A stretch of 64,000 nt of DNA, taken from contig NZ_JAAQTL010000001.1 of NCBI RefSeq assembly GCF_011742875.1, forward strand, positions 2,852,001-2,916,000, given 5' to 3'. This document shows, in pieces, positions 16,454 through 25,219 of the stretch; within the stretch, counting starts at the first letter, position 1; each line of letters opens with the position of its first letter. The notes beneath the pieces are model-generated. The model made no database searches. It was not told the DNA's origin and saw only the letters and a program-made list of their open reading frames with translations. Source of the stretch: Luteibacter yeojuensis. GTDB lineage: Bacteria > Pseudomonadota > Gammaproteobacteria > Xanthomonadales > Rhodanobacteraceae. A program made the position numbers and the translations under genes.

Positions 16454-18367
16454 TCAGTCGCTTTTTGCCGTCTCTGCCGTCTGCGGCAGCCGATAGCGCT
16501 GCTTGCCATAAGCCCAGCTCGGCCACAGCGCGTGCGCCAGCACCACTTTTTCCAGTTGCGGGTCCACGGCTTCCGGGGTGAGCTTTTCGCCGTCCACCGC
16601 ATAGCGGTACTGCGCGGGCGGCTGGTTCGGGCGCAACACGACGAGCGTGTCGTTGCGCAGGTAACCGTAGTTGTCGCCGTACTGCATGATGGCGCGATCC
16701 GGGTAATGCTGCGTGAGGTCCGCACCGAGCATCGGATGTTCGCTGCTGATGCCGATCAACGACAGCAGCGTCGGCGCGAGGTCCACCTGGCTGACGATGT
16801 GGTCGTCCTTCTTCACCGGCACGCCCGCACCGAGGATCAATGCGGGGATGTGGAAGTGACGCACCGGCACGAGGCTGGCACCGAACACGCGCGCGTCGTG
16901 ATCGGCCACGATGAGGAACACCGTGTGGTCCCAGTAGGGCGACTGCCTCGCCTTGGCGAAGAACTGCCCGATCGACCAATCGGCGTAGCGCACCGCGTTC
17001 GCGTTGCTTGCCGGATCGCCTTCGGCCTGGATGCGGCCGGCAGGATATTCCCACGGCGTATGGTTGGAGACGGAGAACGCGACGGTCAGCGTCGGCTTGT
17101 CGCCGTCGTCGAGCAGGCGCTGGTGCAGCTCCTTGAACATGTCCTCGTCGGATGCACCCCACGATCCGACGAACGTCGGCTTCGTCTTGAAGGTGGCGCG
17201 ATCCACCACTTCGTCGAAACCGTTGCCGAAGAAGAACGAGCGCATGTTGTCGAAATGCGCCTCGCCGCCGTAGAGGAAGCGGGTGTGGTAACCGAAGGTA
17301 TCGAGCAGTGCACCGAGCGTGAAGAAATCGCGCTGGCTGCGCGGCAGTTTCAGCACCGCCTCGGCCGGCGTGGGCAGGAAACCGGTGGTGACCGCTTCCA
17401 GGCCGCGCGCGCTGCGCGTGCCGGTCGCGTAGGTACGGGTCAGCCACCACCCCTCGTTCGACAGCTTGTCGAGTTCGGGCGTGTAGCCGGCACCGCCGAG
17501 GCTGCCGACGAACTGGGCGCCGAGGCTTTCCTCGAGGATGATGACGAGGTTGAGCGGCTTTGCGCCCTGGCGTGTCGCCTGCTGGCGATGAAGGCTGGGA
17601 TACGTCGGGTCCAGCGGCGCGCCGTCGAAACCCGCCGTGCGCCGCACGATGGCCTGCATTTCGTTTTCCGGCATCTTGCCGTAGACGGCCGACGCCGAGC
17701 GTTCGTTACCGAGCGCGATGGCCGCGTTGAGCACGTTGTACAGCGAGTTGAGCGGCAGCGTGTTCACCATCGCGTCGTTGGTGAACGCGACCTGCGCGGC
17801 ATTCAATGGGCGATGCTGCAAGGTGCCGCGTCCGGCGAGGAAGAGCACGACGAAGGCCAGCACCGTCGCGACCGGGCGCATCCAGCCGCGGACGGGCACC
17901 GGATCGGGCCGGCGCGTGGGCAAGAGGCGGAACCCGATCCAGCCGATGACCGCGAGCACGACGAGCGCGCCGGCGACGACCAGTTTGTAACCATGCCAGA
18001 GCATCGCCAGCACTTCGTTCGGGCTGGTGAGGTACTCGAAGTACAGGCGGTTCGGGCGCGTGTCGTATTCGATGATGAACTGCGGCGTGGACACTTCCAG
18101 CAGCACGAACGCCAGCCACCAGAAGCGCAGCCACCAGGCGGCTATGCGTGTGGGCCATGCGCGGTGCCCCAGCCAGGGCGACAGCAGGGCCGGCCACGCC
18201 GCGATCATGGCGACCAGCGAGAGGTCGATGCGCCAGCCGCCGAGGAGGATAGGCCACAATCCGCCCGCGTCGTGGACACGCGTCCACTGCCAGAGCGACA
18301 GGCCGAGGCGGGACAGGGTCAGGAAGACGAGGGCGGCAACGATGAAACGCCAGGTAAGCTTGCGCAC
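16454..18367 (-). CDS. LTA synthase-like membrane sulfatase-fold phosphotransferase
   Basis: The N-terminal 190 residues hold about five membrane helices. The rest is a large periplasmic alkaline-phosphatase/sulfatase-fold domain (LVIILEESLGAQFVGSLGG, then TYATGTRSARGLEAVTTGF containing the likely threonine nucleophile, FLIVADHDARVFG metal ligands, and VPVRHFHIPALILG). In LtaS, OpgB and EptA-type enzymes this architecture transfers a phospho-alcohol from phospholipid to an envelope glycan. In Gram-negatives, periplasmic glucan or LPS is the usual acceptor. The GTG at 18367 is used because GGAA precedes it and the first helix starts at once; a GTG at 18403 would add 12 residues. It is divergent from the YrbL-like gene. 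Confidence 0.8.
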   Translation of the reverse strand: MRKLTWRFIVAALVFLTLSRLGLSLWQWTRVHDAGGLWPILLGGWRIDLSLVAMIAAWPALLSPWLGHRAWPTRIAAWWLRFWWLAFVLLEVSTPQFIIEYDTRPNRLYFEYLTSPNEVLAMLWHGYKLVVAGALVVLAVIGWIGFRLLPTRRPDPVPVRGWMRPVATVLAFVVLFLAGRGTLQHRPLNAAQVAFTNDAMVNTLPLNSLYNVLNAAIALGNERSASAVYGKMPENEMQAIVRRTAGFDGAPLDPTYPSLHRQQATRQGAKPLNLVIILEESLGAQFVGSLGGAGYTPELDKLSNEGWWLTRTYATGTRSARGLEAVTTGFLPTPAEAVLKLPRSQRDFFTLGALLDTFGYHTRFLYGGEAHFDNMRSFFFGNGFDEVVDRATFKTKPTFVGSWGASDEDMFKELHQRLLDDGDKPTLTVAFSVSNHTPWEYPAGRIQAEGDPASNANAVRYADWSIGQFFAKARQSPYWDHTVFLIVADHDARVFGASLVPVRHFHIPALILGAGVPVKKDDHIVSQVDLAPTLLSLIGISSEHPMLGADLTQHYPDRAIMQYGDNYGYLRNDTLVVLRPNQPPAQYRYAVDGEKLTPEAVDPQLEKVVLAHALWPSWAYGKQRYRLPQTAETAKSD

Positions 18368-18496
18368 GTGGTGGGTTCCGGAACGGGGCGCGGCGGCCGC
18401 CACGCATGGATGAGCATGTTACAGGGCCATGACTTTACACTGGCCGCCTTTTTGACAACTTACCGGGGCCTTTCGGCCGCCGCGCGAGGATCGACG

Positions 18497-19120
18497 ATGT
18501 TCAGACTGGCCGAGGCCACCCCGATCGCCACCGGGCACGTCCGGGAGGTATACCAGCACCCGGACGATGCCGACCTGCTGATCAAGGTGATCGCCACCGG
18601 GTCCATCGAAGAGCGCTGGAACAAGGCGCCCTGGTACCGGCGCATGGCGCGCAGCGGCCCTTACAAGGATTTCGTCCGCGAGTTCCGCGAATACGTCACC
18701 GGCATCTACGTGGGCGGTTACGCCACGTCGCCCATCGCCCGCGTGGTGGGGCTCGAGATGACCGATATCGGCCTGGGCCAGATCGTGGAGAAGGTTCGCG
18801 CGCCGGACGGCCGGCTGGCGCCGACGCTGCACGACTGGGTGAAGGCCGAGGGATTTACCGCGAAGACGCAGGCCGAACTGGACGAGTTCTACGCGCGGCT
18901 GCTCTCGCACAACACCATCGCCGCCGACCTGCATGCCTGGAACGTGGTCTACGGCGAGGATTCGCGCGGCGGCCCGCGCCTCGTCATGATCGACGGTTTC
19001 GGCGAGAAGAACATCATTCCGCACTGCTCGATGAACCGCGCGCACAACGCGTCGCGTACCAGGAAGAAGTACGAGCGGATGCTGCGGCGGACAAAAGCCG
19101 AAGCGCCGACGGCTCCCTAG
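18497..19120 (+). CDS. YrbL-family protein (PhoP-network kinase-like fold)
   Basis: GAGGA six bases upstream selects the ATG at 18497; the frame itself is open much further. The 207-residue protein begins FRLAEATPIATGHVREVYQH and continues LLIKVIATG, matching the YrbL family. That family resembles small kinases: a glycine-loop-like strand, an invariant Lys (IKV), and a catalytic-loop-like segment ADLHAWNVVYG. In E. coli YrbL is regulated by PhoPQ. Its neighbours, an LTA-synthase-like enzyme and an ArnT-like enzyme, also act on the envelope and fit an envelope-modification locus. The biochemical function of the family is not established. Confidence 0.75.
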   Translation: MFRLAEATPIATGHVREVYQHPDDADLLIKVIATGSIEERWNKAPWYRRMARSGPYKDFVREFREYVTGIYVGGYATSPIARVVGLEMTDIGLGQIVEKVRAPDGRLAPTLHDWVKAEGFTAKTQAELDEFYARLLSHNTIAADLHAWNVVYGEDSRGGPRLVMIDGFGEKNIIPHCSMNRAHNASRTRKKYERMLRRTKAEAPTAP

Positions 19121-19127
19121 GGAGCCG
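19110..19127. terminator. 18-bp perfect palindrome between convergent genes
   Basis: CGGCTCCCTAGGGAGCCG covers the TAG stop of the YrbL-like gene (19118-19120) and lies 13 bp from the stop of the convergent ArnT-like gene. It can fold identically in both transcripts and could act as a shared bidirectional terminator. It lacks a clear T-tract. Confidence 0.4.
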
Positions 19128-19139
19128 CGAAGCGGGAAC

Positions 19140-20828
19140 TCAGCGCGTCGACGCGGGAACACACCCCTGCCTGGAGGCGTCCGCCGGCAGGAGCGCGAAG
19201 CGCACGCGGTTCGCCACGCCGAGCCTCATCACCTTGTCGGTGACGACACAGTCATCGAACGCTTCCTCGTTCACCAGCAGCCAGCGGTGGGCGGGGTCGG
19301 CCTGCTGCCATGCGCGGGCGTCATGCAGCTGTGCCGCCGCGTCGCGGGCGAAACCGAACTCGGCCACCGGGCGGCGTGCCTGGTACATCTGTTCCTCCCG
19401 CCAGAGGACGAGGCCCAGCTGGCCATCGGGCCCGATCGCGATATCCGCCTTTTCCATCAGGCCACGCGCCGACTGGTTGTCGTTGAGCATGGGATAGGTG
19501 CCCACGGGCCAGATGATCCAGCCGAGCGCCATGCCACCGAGCAGCGCGGCCACGCCGCGGCGCGGGCGGAAGGCCAGCGCGGAAACCAGGAAGCCGACGC
19601 CCACGGCGATCACGCACCACCACAGTGGCTGGCCGTGGCCTGCCATCTCGTAGCCTTCGGCGATACGCTGCGCCGCCTTCGGCGCCTTGGCCAGTGCCCA
19701 GGCGCCCGCACCGCCGAACACCGTGGCGCAGGCGATGGCGATCCAGAACGCCGCCGCCTGGAGCCAGCGCGCCTTCAGCAGGCCGGCGACGTATGGCGCC
19801 ATCGCCAGCGCCAGCATGGGCAGGGCCGGCAGGATGTAGATCGCGCGCTTGCCGCTGGGAATGGAGAAGAACGCCAGCACGAGCACGCACCACATCAGCG
19901 GCATCCACACGCGCGGATCGCGCATGCGCAGCGCCTCGCGCCAGCCCGGCACGACGAACGGGATCAGCAGCCAGGTGGGTATCCACAGGCGCAGGATCAC
20001 CAGCAGGAAGAACCAGGGCTTTTCCTCGTGCTGCCACGAGTTCGCGTAACGCTCGGCGGTCTGGCGGAACAGGATGTCATGCACGTAGGCCATGAATTCC
20101 GGGGTCCGGAGGCCATACGCGGTCGCCAGCATCGGCACCAGCCAGAGCGCGATGGCGAGGAGGAAGGCCAGCGCACCACCCGCCCAGCGCCAGCCGTCGC
20201 CGCGGGTGACGGTGACGCCCGGCCATTGCCGCGCGCGCATCGCGACGTAAGGCAGCAGCATCAGCAGGGCGATCACGCCCACGCCCTTGGTGATGACGCC
20301 GAGGCCGGCCGCGAAGCAACCCAGCCAGTACAGACGCCAGTTCGGCCCGCGCAGGCAATGCAGCAGGATGCCGGCGTTGCCGAGCGTGATCCAGAACAGG
20401 TTGAGGGGGTCGATCTGGGCGTGCTTGATCACGTCGACGAACTGCATCGTCGCCAGCACCAGGGTCGCGGCGACGAGCCCCACCCGCCCGTTCCACAGGC
20501 GGCGGCCAAGGTGCCACACCAGCGCCAGCGTGCCGAGGCCGGAAAACAGCGAGGTGAGCAGGAAGGCGCCGCGCCAGCCACCGGTGATCCACATCCAGAA
20601 CGCTTCCGTCCACATCAGCATGGGCGGCTTGTCGGAGTAGAGCTCCATGCCGCGGTGCGGGAACAGCCATTGGCCGGATTCGAGCATCTGCCGCGCGACC
20701 AGGGCGAACCGCGGCTCGTCCGGTGGCCACGGGTCGCGCATGCCGATGCCGGCCGCCAGCACCGCCAGGGCGATCAGCATGAACCAGCCGAACTCGCGGC
20801 GAAGGGATCGATCGTCGGTGGAGAGCAT
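19140..20828 (-). CDS. ArnT-like (GT83) membrane glycosyltransferase
   Basis: This 562-residue inner-membrane protein has about twelve helices. The first periplasmic loop carries RDPWPPDEPRFALVARQM, the DEPR signature of ArnT/PMT-type C-type glycosyltransferases in which the Asp coordinates the lipid phosphate, followed by SDKPPMLMW. Such enzymes transfer a sugar from undecaprenyl phosphate. ArnT itself adds aminoarabinose to lipid A and confers polymyxin resistance. A C-terminal periplasmic domain of about 130 residues is present. No arn biosynthesis genes are nearby, so the donor sugar is uncertain. Confidence 0.8.
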   Translation of the reverse strand: MLSTDDRSLRREFGWFMLIALAVLAAGIGMRDPWPPDEPRFALVARQMLESGQWLFPHRGMELYSDKPPMLMWTEAFWMWITGGWRGAFLLTSLFSGLGTLALVWHLGRRLWNGRVGLVAATLVLATMQFVDVIKHAQIDPLNLFWITLGNAGILLHCLRGPNWRLYWLGCFAAGLGVITKGVGVIALLMLLPYVAMRARQWPGVTVTRGDGWRWAGGALAFLLAIALWLVPMLATAYGLRTPEFMAYVHDILFRQTAERYANSWQHEEKPWFFLLVILRLWIPTWLLIPFVVPGWREALRMRDPRVWMPLMWCVLVLAFFSIPSGKRAIYILPALPMLALAMAPYVAGLLKARWLQAAAFWIAIACATVFGGAGAWALAKAPKAAQRIAEGYEMAGHGQPLWWCVIAVGVGFLVSALAFRPRRGVAALLGGMALGWIIWPVGTYPMLNDNQSARGLMEKADIAIGPDGQLGLVLWREEQMYQARRPVAEFGFARDAAAQLHDARAWQQADPAHRWLLVNEEAFDDCVVTDKVMRLGVANRVRFALLPADASRQGCVPASTR

Positions 20829-20974
20829 GTGTCGGGTCTGGCAAGGCGGTCGACCGCATCGTAGCGGATGACCCCGGCGCTTGCCCTACCGTTGCCTTAG
20901 GACACCTGCGCCGTTTTCGCCATCCGGCCATTTCAATTTTCCGGCGCTGGGACGTCTAGGGGTTTCGCCGGTGC

Positions 20975-21016
20975 GGAAATCGGCGCTCGTCCCTGCCCGT
21001 ACGGGCGCCGATTTCC
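20975..21016. promoter_or_regulatory. nested palindrome upstream of the sigma factor gene
   Basis: The outer arms GGAAATCGGCGC (20975-20986) and GCGCCGATTTCC (21005-21016) are a perfect 12-bp inverted repeat. Between them lies the perfect palindrome CCCGTACGGG (20996-21005). The structure ends 49 bp before the chosen sigma-factor start, in the promoter or leader. It could be an operator or an RNA hairpin. It does not look like a standard Fur box. Confidence 0.4.
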
Positions 21017-21065
21017 CACCGTGCGACCTATAGTTACCGTCCCAATGAGCGCTGTCAGGCTAACC

Positions 21066-21608
21066 ATGGATCCATCCGAGACGGGCGCCCCCTCCGGCGG
21101 CGCGCGGGCGGCTCAGGTGGTCGCCCTGTTCCGCGAACACAACGCGGCCCTGGTCGCCTTCCTTCGCGCGCGTCTGAATTCCCATGCCGATGCGCAGGAG
21201 GTGGCCCAGGAGGTTTACCTCAAACTGCTCTCCCTCGGCGAGGACACGACGATCGATTCGCCCCGCGCCTTCCTGTTCCGGGCCGCGTCCAACCTGGCCG
21301 TGGATCGCCTGCGCATGCGCAACGTGCGGGCCGCGGCCCCGCCGGACCCGGACGACGACAACTGGCACGTCACCCCGATCCCGGAACAGCACGCCTCGGC
21401 ACACGAGCAGTGGCGGGACCTGCGCCAGGCCCTCGACGAACTGCCGGCGAAAACGAGCCGTGCCTTCGTCATGCACGTGATCGATGGCCGCGACTTCGCC
21501 GCCATCGCCCGTGAGATGAATCTCAGCGAGCGCATGGTGCGCTACCACGTCGGCAACGCCCTCGCACATTGCCGCCAACGTCGCGACCGCGCGGAGACCC
21601 CCCGATGA
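21066..21608 (+). CDS. FecI-type ECF sigma factor
   Basis: This sigma-70 factor has about 180 residues. Region 2 covers residues about 20-90 (AQEVAQEVYLKLL, SPRAFLFRAASNLAVDRLR) and region 4 covers 115-175 (LDELPAKTSRAFVMHVIDG, FAAIAREMNLSERMVRYHV). The ATG at 21066 has AGG upstream; ATGs at 21045 and 21021 would lengthen it slightly. It overlaps the fecR-like gene by 4 bp and is followed by a TonB receptor with a signalling domain. The set is therefore a cell-surface signalling system: ligand binding outside activates this sigma factor, which normally transcribes the receptor gene. Confidence 0.88.
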   Translation: MDPSETGAPSGGARAAQVVALFREHNAALVAFLRARLNSHADAQEVAQEVYLKLLSLGEDTTIDSPRAFLFRAASNLAVDRLRMRNVRAAAPPDPDDDNWHVTPIPEQHASAHEQWRDLRQALDELPAKTSRAFVMHVIDGRDFAAIAREMNLSERMVRYHVGNALAHCRQRRDRAETPR

Positions 21609-22618
21609 CCACGACCTTCCCCCTCGAACGGCAGATCGAGCACACCGCCGCCGACTGGTGGGCCCGCCTGCGCGATCCCGGCCTGCCCGAACCCGCCCTC
21701 CTCCAGTGGAGCGAGTGGCTGGAAGCCGATCCGCGCCACGCCGACGCCTTCGAGCGCGCATCCGCGCTGGCCGAGGCCGCCGCGGCCATGGACACCGCCA
21801 GCCGCCGCGACTTCGTCAACCGTTTCGCTCCCCGGCGCATCGTCCGTCGCGTGCCGCCACGATTCGCCCTGGCACTGGCCGCCGGCGTGGCCCTGGTCGT
21901 ACTCGGTGCGGGACTGTTCCTGGCCGTGCGCCCGGGTTCGTCCGGTGCGCCCAGGCAGTACGTGAGCGAGCGCGCCGGGCATCGCGACATCGATCTGCCG
22001 GACGGCTCCCGTATCGAACTGGGCGGCGCCACTTCGGTGACCGCGCGCTACGGCCGCGACGAGCGCACGATCGACCTGGAGGCAGGCGAGGCCTTCTTCC
22101 GGGTCGCCCACGCGCCGCGTCCGTTCATCGTGAACGCGGGCCCGTTGCGGATCCGCGATCTCGGCACCGCTTTCAACGTGCGCCGCACGGGCGACCGCGT
22201 GACCGTGGCGGTCACCGAAGGCCGGGTACGCGTGTCACCGCTGGCGGCCCAGGGCGACGCGGCGACCGTCGAGCTCGGGGCCGGGCGCGAAGTCTCGTTC
22301 GACCCCGAGACGCAGGCCATGCGCATCCTCGACGTGGATCCGGCCACGGCCACGGCCTGGCGCGGCCATCGGCTGGAATTCGTCAACGAGCCGCTGTCCT
22401 CGGTGGTGGAAAACGTGAACCGCTACAGCAGCCGGCCGCTCCGCCTCGCCGACCCCGCCCTGGGTCGGCTGACGTTTACCGGTACGGTCCAGGTCGATAC
22501 CATCGACAGCTGGGTAGCCGCGCTGCCTCGGGTCTTCCCGTTGCGCGTCGACACCTACCCCGACCGGCTGGAGCTCACACGCCAGACGACCACGGCGCGG
22601 GGTACCCGACCGCGCTGA
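21605..22618 (+). CDS. FecR-family anti-sigma factor/sigma regulator
   Basis: This 337-residue inner-membrane protein has an N-terminal cytoplasmic domain with the FecR segment AADWWARLRDPGLPE and WLEADPRHADAFERA. One membrane helix follows at about residues 87-108, then the periplasmic FecR domain (LPDGSRIELGGATSVTARY, DLEAGEAFFRVAHAP, DLGTAFNVR). The C-terminal STN-contacting region includes FVNEPLSSVVENVNRYSSRP. It receives the signal from the receptor's N-terminal domain and controls the sigma factor encoded just upstream, with which it overlaps (ATGA). Confidence 0.88.
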   Translation: MTTTFPLERQIEHTAADWWARLRDPGLPEPALLQWSEWLEADPRHADAFERASALAEAAAAMDTASRRDFVNRFAPRRIVRRVPPRFALALAAGVALVVLGAGLFLAVRPGSSGAPRQYVSERAGHRDIDLPDGSRIELGGATSVTARYGRDERTIDLEAGEAFFRVAHAPRPFIVNAGPLRIRDLGTAFNVRRTGDRVTVAVTEGRVRVSPLAAQGDAATVELGAGREVSFDPETQAMRILDVDPATATAWRGHRLEFVNEPLSSVVENVNRYSSRPLRLADPALGRLTFTGTVQVDTIDSWVAALPRVFPLRVDTYPDRLELTRQTTTARGTRPR

Positions 22619-22655
22619 ACAAAAAATCCAACTGGGGCCGCAGGTCTTGCAGTAC

Positions 22656-25112
22656 ATGCTTCGCGGGCGTCGGCGCGTACTCACCGGCGCGCTCGCGCTG
22701 GCCCTCGCGGCCCCCGCCGCGGGTGCGGCCGAGGCACCCGGCGACGGCCCTTCGTCCCCGATCCCGTTTTCCATCGCCCCGCAACCGCTGGCGACCGCCT
22801 TGCTCGCCTGGGGCAAGCAGGCGAACGTGCAGGTCCTCACCGCATCCGGATCCATCGCCAACTGGCGGTCCGGCGGTGCGCATGGCGTCCTGACACCGAA
22901 CGCCGCGCTCGACGAACTGCTCGAGGGCACCGATCTCGAAAGCGAGGCCTACGATCGGCGCACGATCGTGGTCCGGCAGAAGCAGCAGCCCGGCAACGCC
23001 ACGCCGGCACCCGCCGATCCGGACGTCGCCTTCGATCCGGGCACCGTTGTGCCGCTGGCCACCGTCGACGTACAGGGCCTGGTCTCCGACACCGGCTTCA
23101 AGGCCGACAGCACCCGTACCGTCACGCGCAGCGAAACGCGCCTCAGCGACGTGCCGCAATCGGTGACGGTGGTGACCCGCGACGTGATCGAATCGCAGCA
23201 GGCGGTCGATATCGGCGACGTGGCGCGCTACGTCGCCGGCGTCCAGTACGTGGACGGCTACGGCAGCTCGCCGCTGTTCCTCATCCGCGGCTTCAATGCC
23301 GGCCACGGCATGACCGACGGCATGCCCAACGGGATCGCGCGCACCGAAGACCTCCCGCCGCTCATCGGCATCGAGCGCGTGGAGGTCCTGCGCGGGCCCG
23401 AGGCGATCCTCGGCGACGCGTCGCAGAACAACAATTTCGGCGGTTCGATCAACGTGGTGATGAAGCGCCCGCAGGCGGAGCCCGTGCGTACCCTCACCTA
23501 TTCGCTCGGCGAATACGACGGCGCGCGACTGGGCCTCGACCTGGCGGGTGCCGCCTCGCGGAGCGGCTCGCTCACATACCGTCTCGTCGCCGCCGGGCAG
23601 CGCGGCGAAAAGACACCGCAGGGTTACGGCGGCGGCCGGGGCGCCTACCTCGCACCCTCGCTGGCATGGCAGGACGGCAGCACGCGCATCATGGGCGGGC
23701 TGGAGTACGTGGACAACCGCGTGCCGGGTCCGGATCACACGGTACTGCTCGGACCCACACTGTCGGCCGCCACGCCCACGCTGCGCTCGCGCACCGATCC
23801 CGCCGACATTTCCCGCTTCCGGACCAGCCGCGCCGTGTTCGAGGTGGATCATGCGTTCGATGGCGACTGGACCCTGCACAGCCAGGGCCAGTACGTGCGC
23901 CAGCGCAGCGACGGGCGCAGCCTGTCCTACCTCTCCACGGGATTCGCCGGAACGCTGGACGCCGTCGCGCGCAGCTTCCGTTATTCGGGCACCTACTGGA
24001 CGTGGCAGAACGACCTCAGTGCCAGCTTCCGCCACGGCGACGTGACGCATAACCTGCTGGTGGGCCTCGATCTCGCACGCACCCATGCGGGCGACAACGG
24101 CGGCGGCAGCGTCGTGGAAGACGATACGGCGGATTCGTCGGACCGCGACGCGGTGATCGTGACGCGGCCGCTCGCTTACGCCCTGCGCAGCATGAGCGAT
24201 TTCTCGGCGAAGTTCGGCACATTCGTCACCCCGGTCAGCACGACGGTGCAGAACCTGGGCGGCTCGTGGCAGACCAACGCGGGCTTGTACTTCCAGGACC
24301 AGGCGACGATCGGGGAGCGCTGGAACGTCCTCGCCGCGCTCCGCCGGACCAGCTACCAGCTGGACACCCGCTGGCAGGACGGTTCGCCGCGGCGCGTGCA
24401 CGAGTCGCGTTGGATCCCGAAGCTGGGCGTGGTCTACAAGGTGTCGCCGGACGTCTCCCTGTACGCGGACACGTCGACGGGCTTCCAACCCGATCCCCTC
24501 CTCGGCAAGGACGGCCAGCCGCTGCCCGTCGCCACCTCGCGGCAGGTGGAGGTCGGCGGCAAGTTCGACCTGTTCGACCAACGCGCGCGGCTTACCGCGG
24601 CGCTGTACCGCATCCGCGTCGACCACAGCGTGGACCTGGTGTCGCCGGAGCCGCCATTCTTCGCCACGCCGGGGCCGGGACAGACCAACCGTGGCCTCGA
24701 GGTCGAATTCGCGGGCCGCGTCGCACCCGGCCTGGATGTGCTGGCGAGCCTCACGGAGGCACGCATCCAGAACAACGACGACACCCGTCCCACCGGCGCA
24801 CCGAAACACCAGGCCGCCATCTGGGCGAGCTACCGCTTCGGCGACGGTCGGGTGAAACCCTGGGGCGTGGCCGCCGGTGTACTGGCACGCAGCCGCAGCC
24901 TCGGCCGTACCAGCGCCGATGGCCAGTACTTCGGGATTCCGGGTCAGGCCAGCGTGGAGGCGAACGTTTCCCGCTACGGCGACAACTGGCGCGTGACGCT
25001 CGGCGTGAAGAACCTCTTCGCGCGCACGCTCTACGCGGTGAACTTCGACGAGACCTTCGTGCCGATCCGGCAAGGCCGGGTCGTGCTGCTCACGGGCGTC
25101 TACGATTTCTGA
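22656..25112 (+). CDS. TonB-dependent siderophore receptor with STN signalling domain
   Basis: This outer-membrane protein has about 818 residues. A signal peptide ends near residue 32. The STN domain spans about 40-110 (FSIAPQPLATALLAWGKQA, LTPNAALDELLEGTDL). The plug spans about 135-260 (RTVTRSETRLSDVPQSVTVV, GSINVVMKRP), and the 22-strand barrel ends in aromatic TGVYDF. The STN domain makes it a transducer that talks to the FecR-like protein encoded upstream. It resembles ferri-siderophore receptors such as FpvA. ATG at 22656 is used; a TTG three codons earlier is possible. The gene ends 22 bp before a REP pair. Confidence 0.9.
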   Translation: MLRGRRRVLTGALALALAAPAAGAAEAPGDGPSSPIPFSIAPQPLATALLAWGKQANVQVLTASGSIANWRSGGAHGVLTPNAALDELLEGTDLESEAYDRRTIVVRQKQQPGNATPAPADPDVAFDPGTVVPLATVDVQGLVSDTGFKADSTRTVTRSETRLSDVPQSVTVVTRDVIESQQAVDIGDVARYVAGVQYVDGYGSSPLFLIRGFNAGHGMTDGMPNGIARTEDLPPLIGIERVEVLRGPEAILGDASQNNNFGGSINVVMKRPQAEPVRTLTYSLGEYDGARLGLDLAGAASRSGSLTYRLVAAGQRGEKTPQGYGGGRGAYLAPSLAWQDGSTRIMGGLEYVDNRVPGPDHTVLLGPTLSAATPTLRSRTDPADISRFRTSRAVFEVDHAFDGDWTLHSQGQYVRQRSDGRSLSYLSTGFAGTLDAVARSFRYSGTYWTWQNDLSASFRHGDVTHNLLVGLDLARTHAGDNGGGSVVEDDTADSSDRDAVIVTRPLAYALRSMSDFSAKFGTFVTPVSTTVQNLGGSWQTNAGLYFQDQATIGERWNVLAALRRTSYQLDTRWQDGSPRRVHESRWIPKLGVVYKVSPDVSLYADTSTGFQPDPLLGKDGQPLPVATSRQVEVGGKFDLFDQRARLTAALYRIRVDHSVDLVSPEPPFFATPGPGQTNRGLEVEFAGRVAPGLDVLASLTEARIQNNDDTRPTGAPKHQAAIWASYRFGDGRVKPWGVAAGVLARSRSLGRTSADGQYFGIPGQASVEANVSRYGDNWRVTLGVKNLFARTLYAVNFDETFVPIRQGRVVLLTGVYDF

Positions 25113-25134
25113 CCGTAGTCGCCTTCAATCTTGC

Positions 25135-25219
25135 TGTAGGAGCCGCTATAGCGGCGAGGGGAACCTGCCTCGCCGCTTCATCGCTTCGTGGGCTTCTCGC
25201 CGCTATAGCGGCTCCTACA
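25135..25219. repeat. REP pair (inverted)
   Basis: Two copies of a 24-bp REP unit with palindromic core GGAGCCGCTATAGCGGC lie at 25135-25158 and, inverted, at 25196-25219, separated by 37 bp. Together they can form a long stem between two convergent genes. The inner edge of the second copy provides the TAG stop of the DUF535 gene. The same pair architecture recurs at 32805 and 34010. Confidence 0.9.

Noticed and set aside
16430..19120. Very long plus-strand open frame of nearly 900 codons
   Set aside because: Most of it is antisense to the LTA-synthase-like gene and is His/Arg/Glu-rich shadow coding caused by high GC. Only the last 207 codons (from 18497) are a real gene.
22575..25073. Long minus-strand frame antisense to the TonB receptor
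   Set aside because: Over 800 codons but Arg/Val/His-rich without domains; a GC-skew shadow of the receptor gene.
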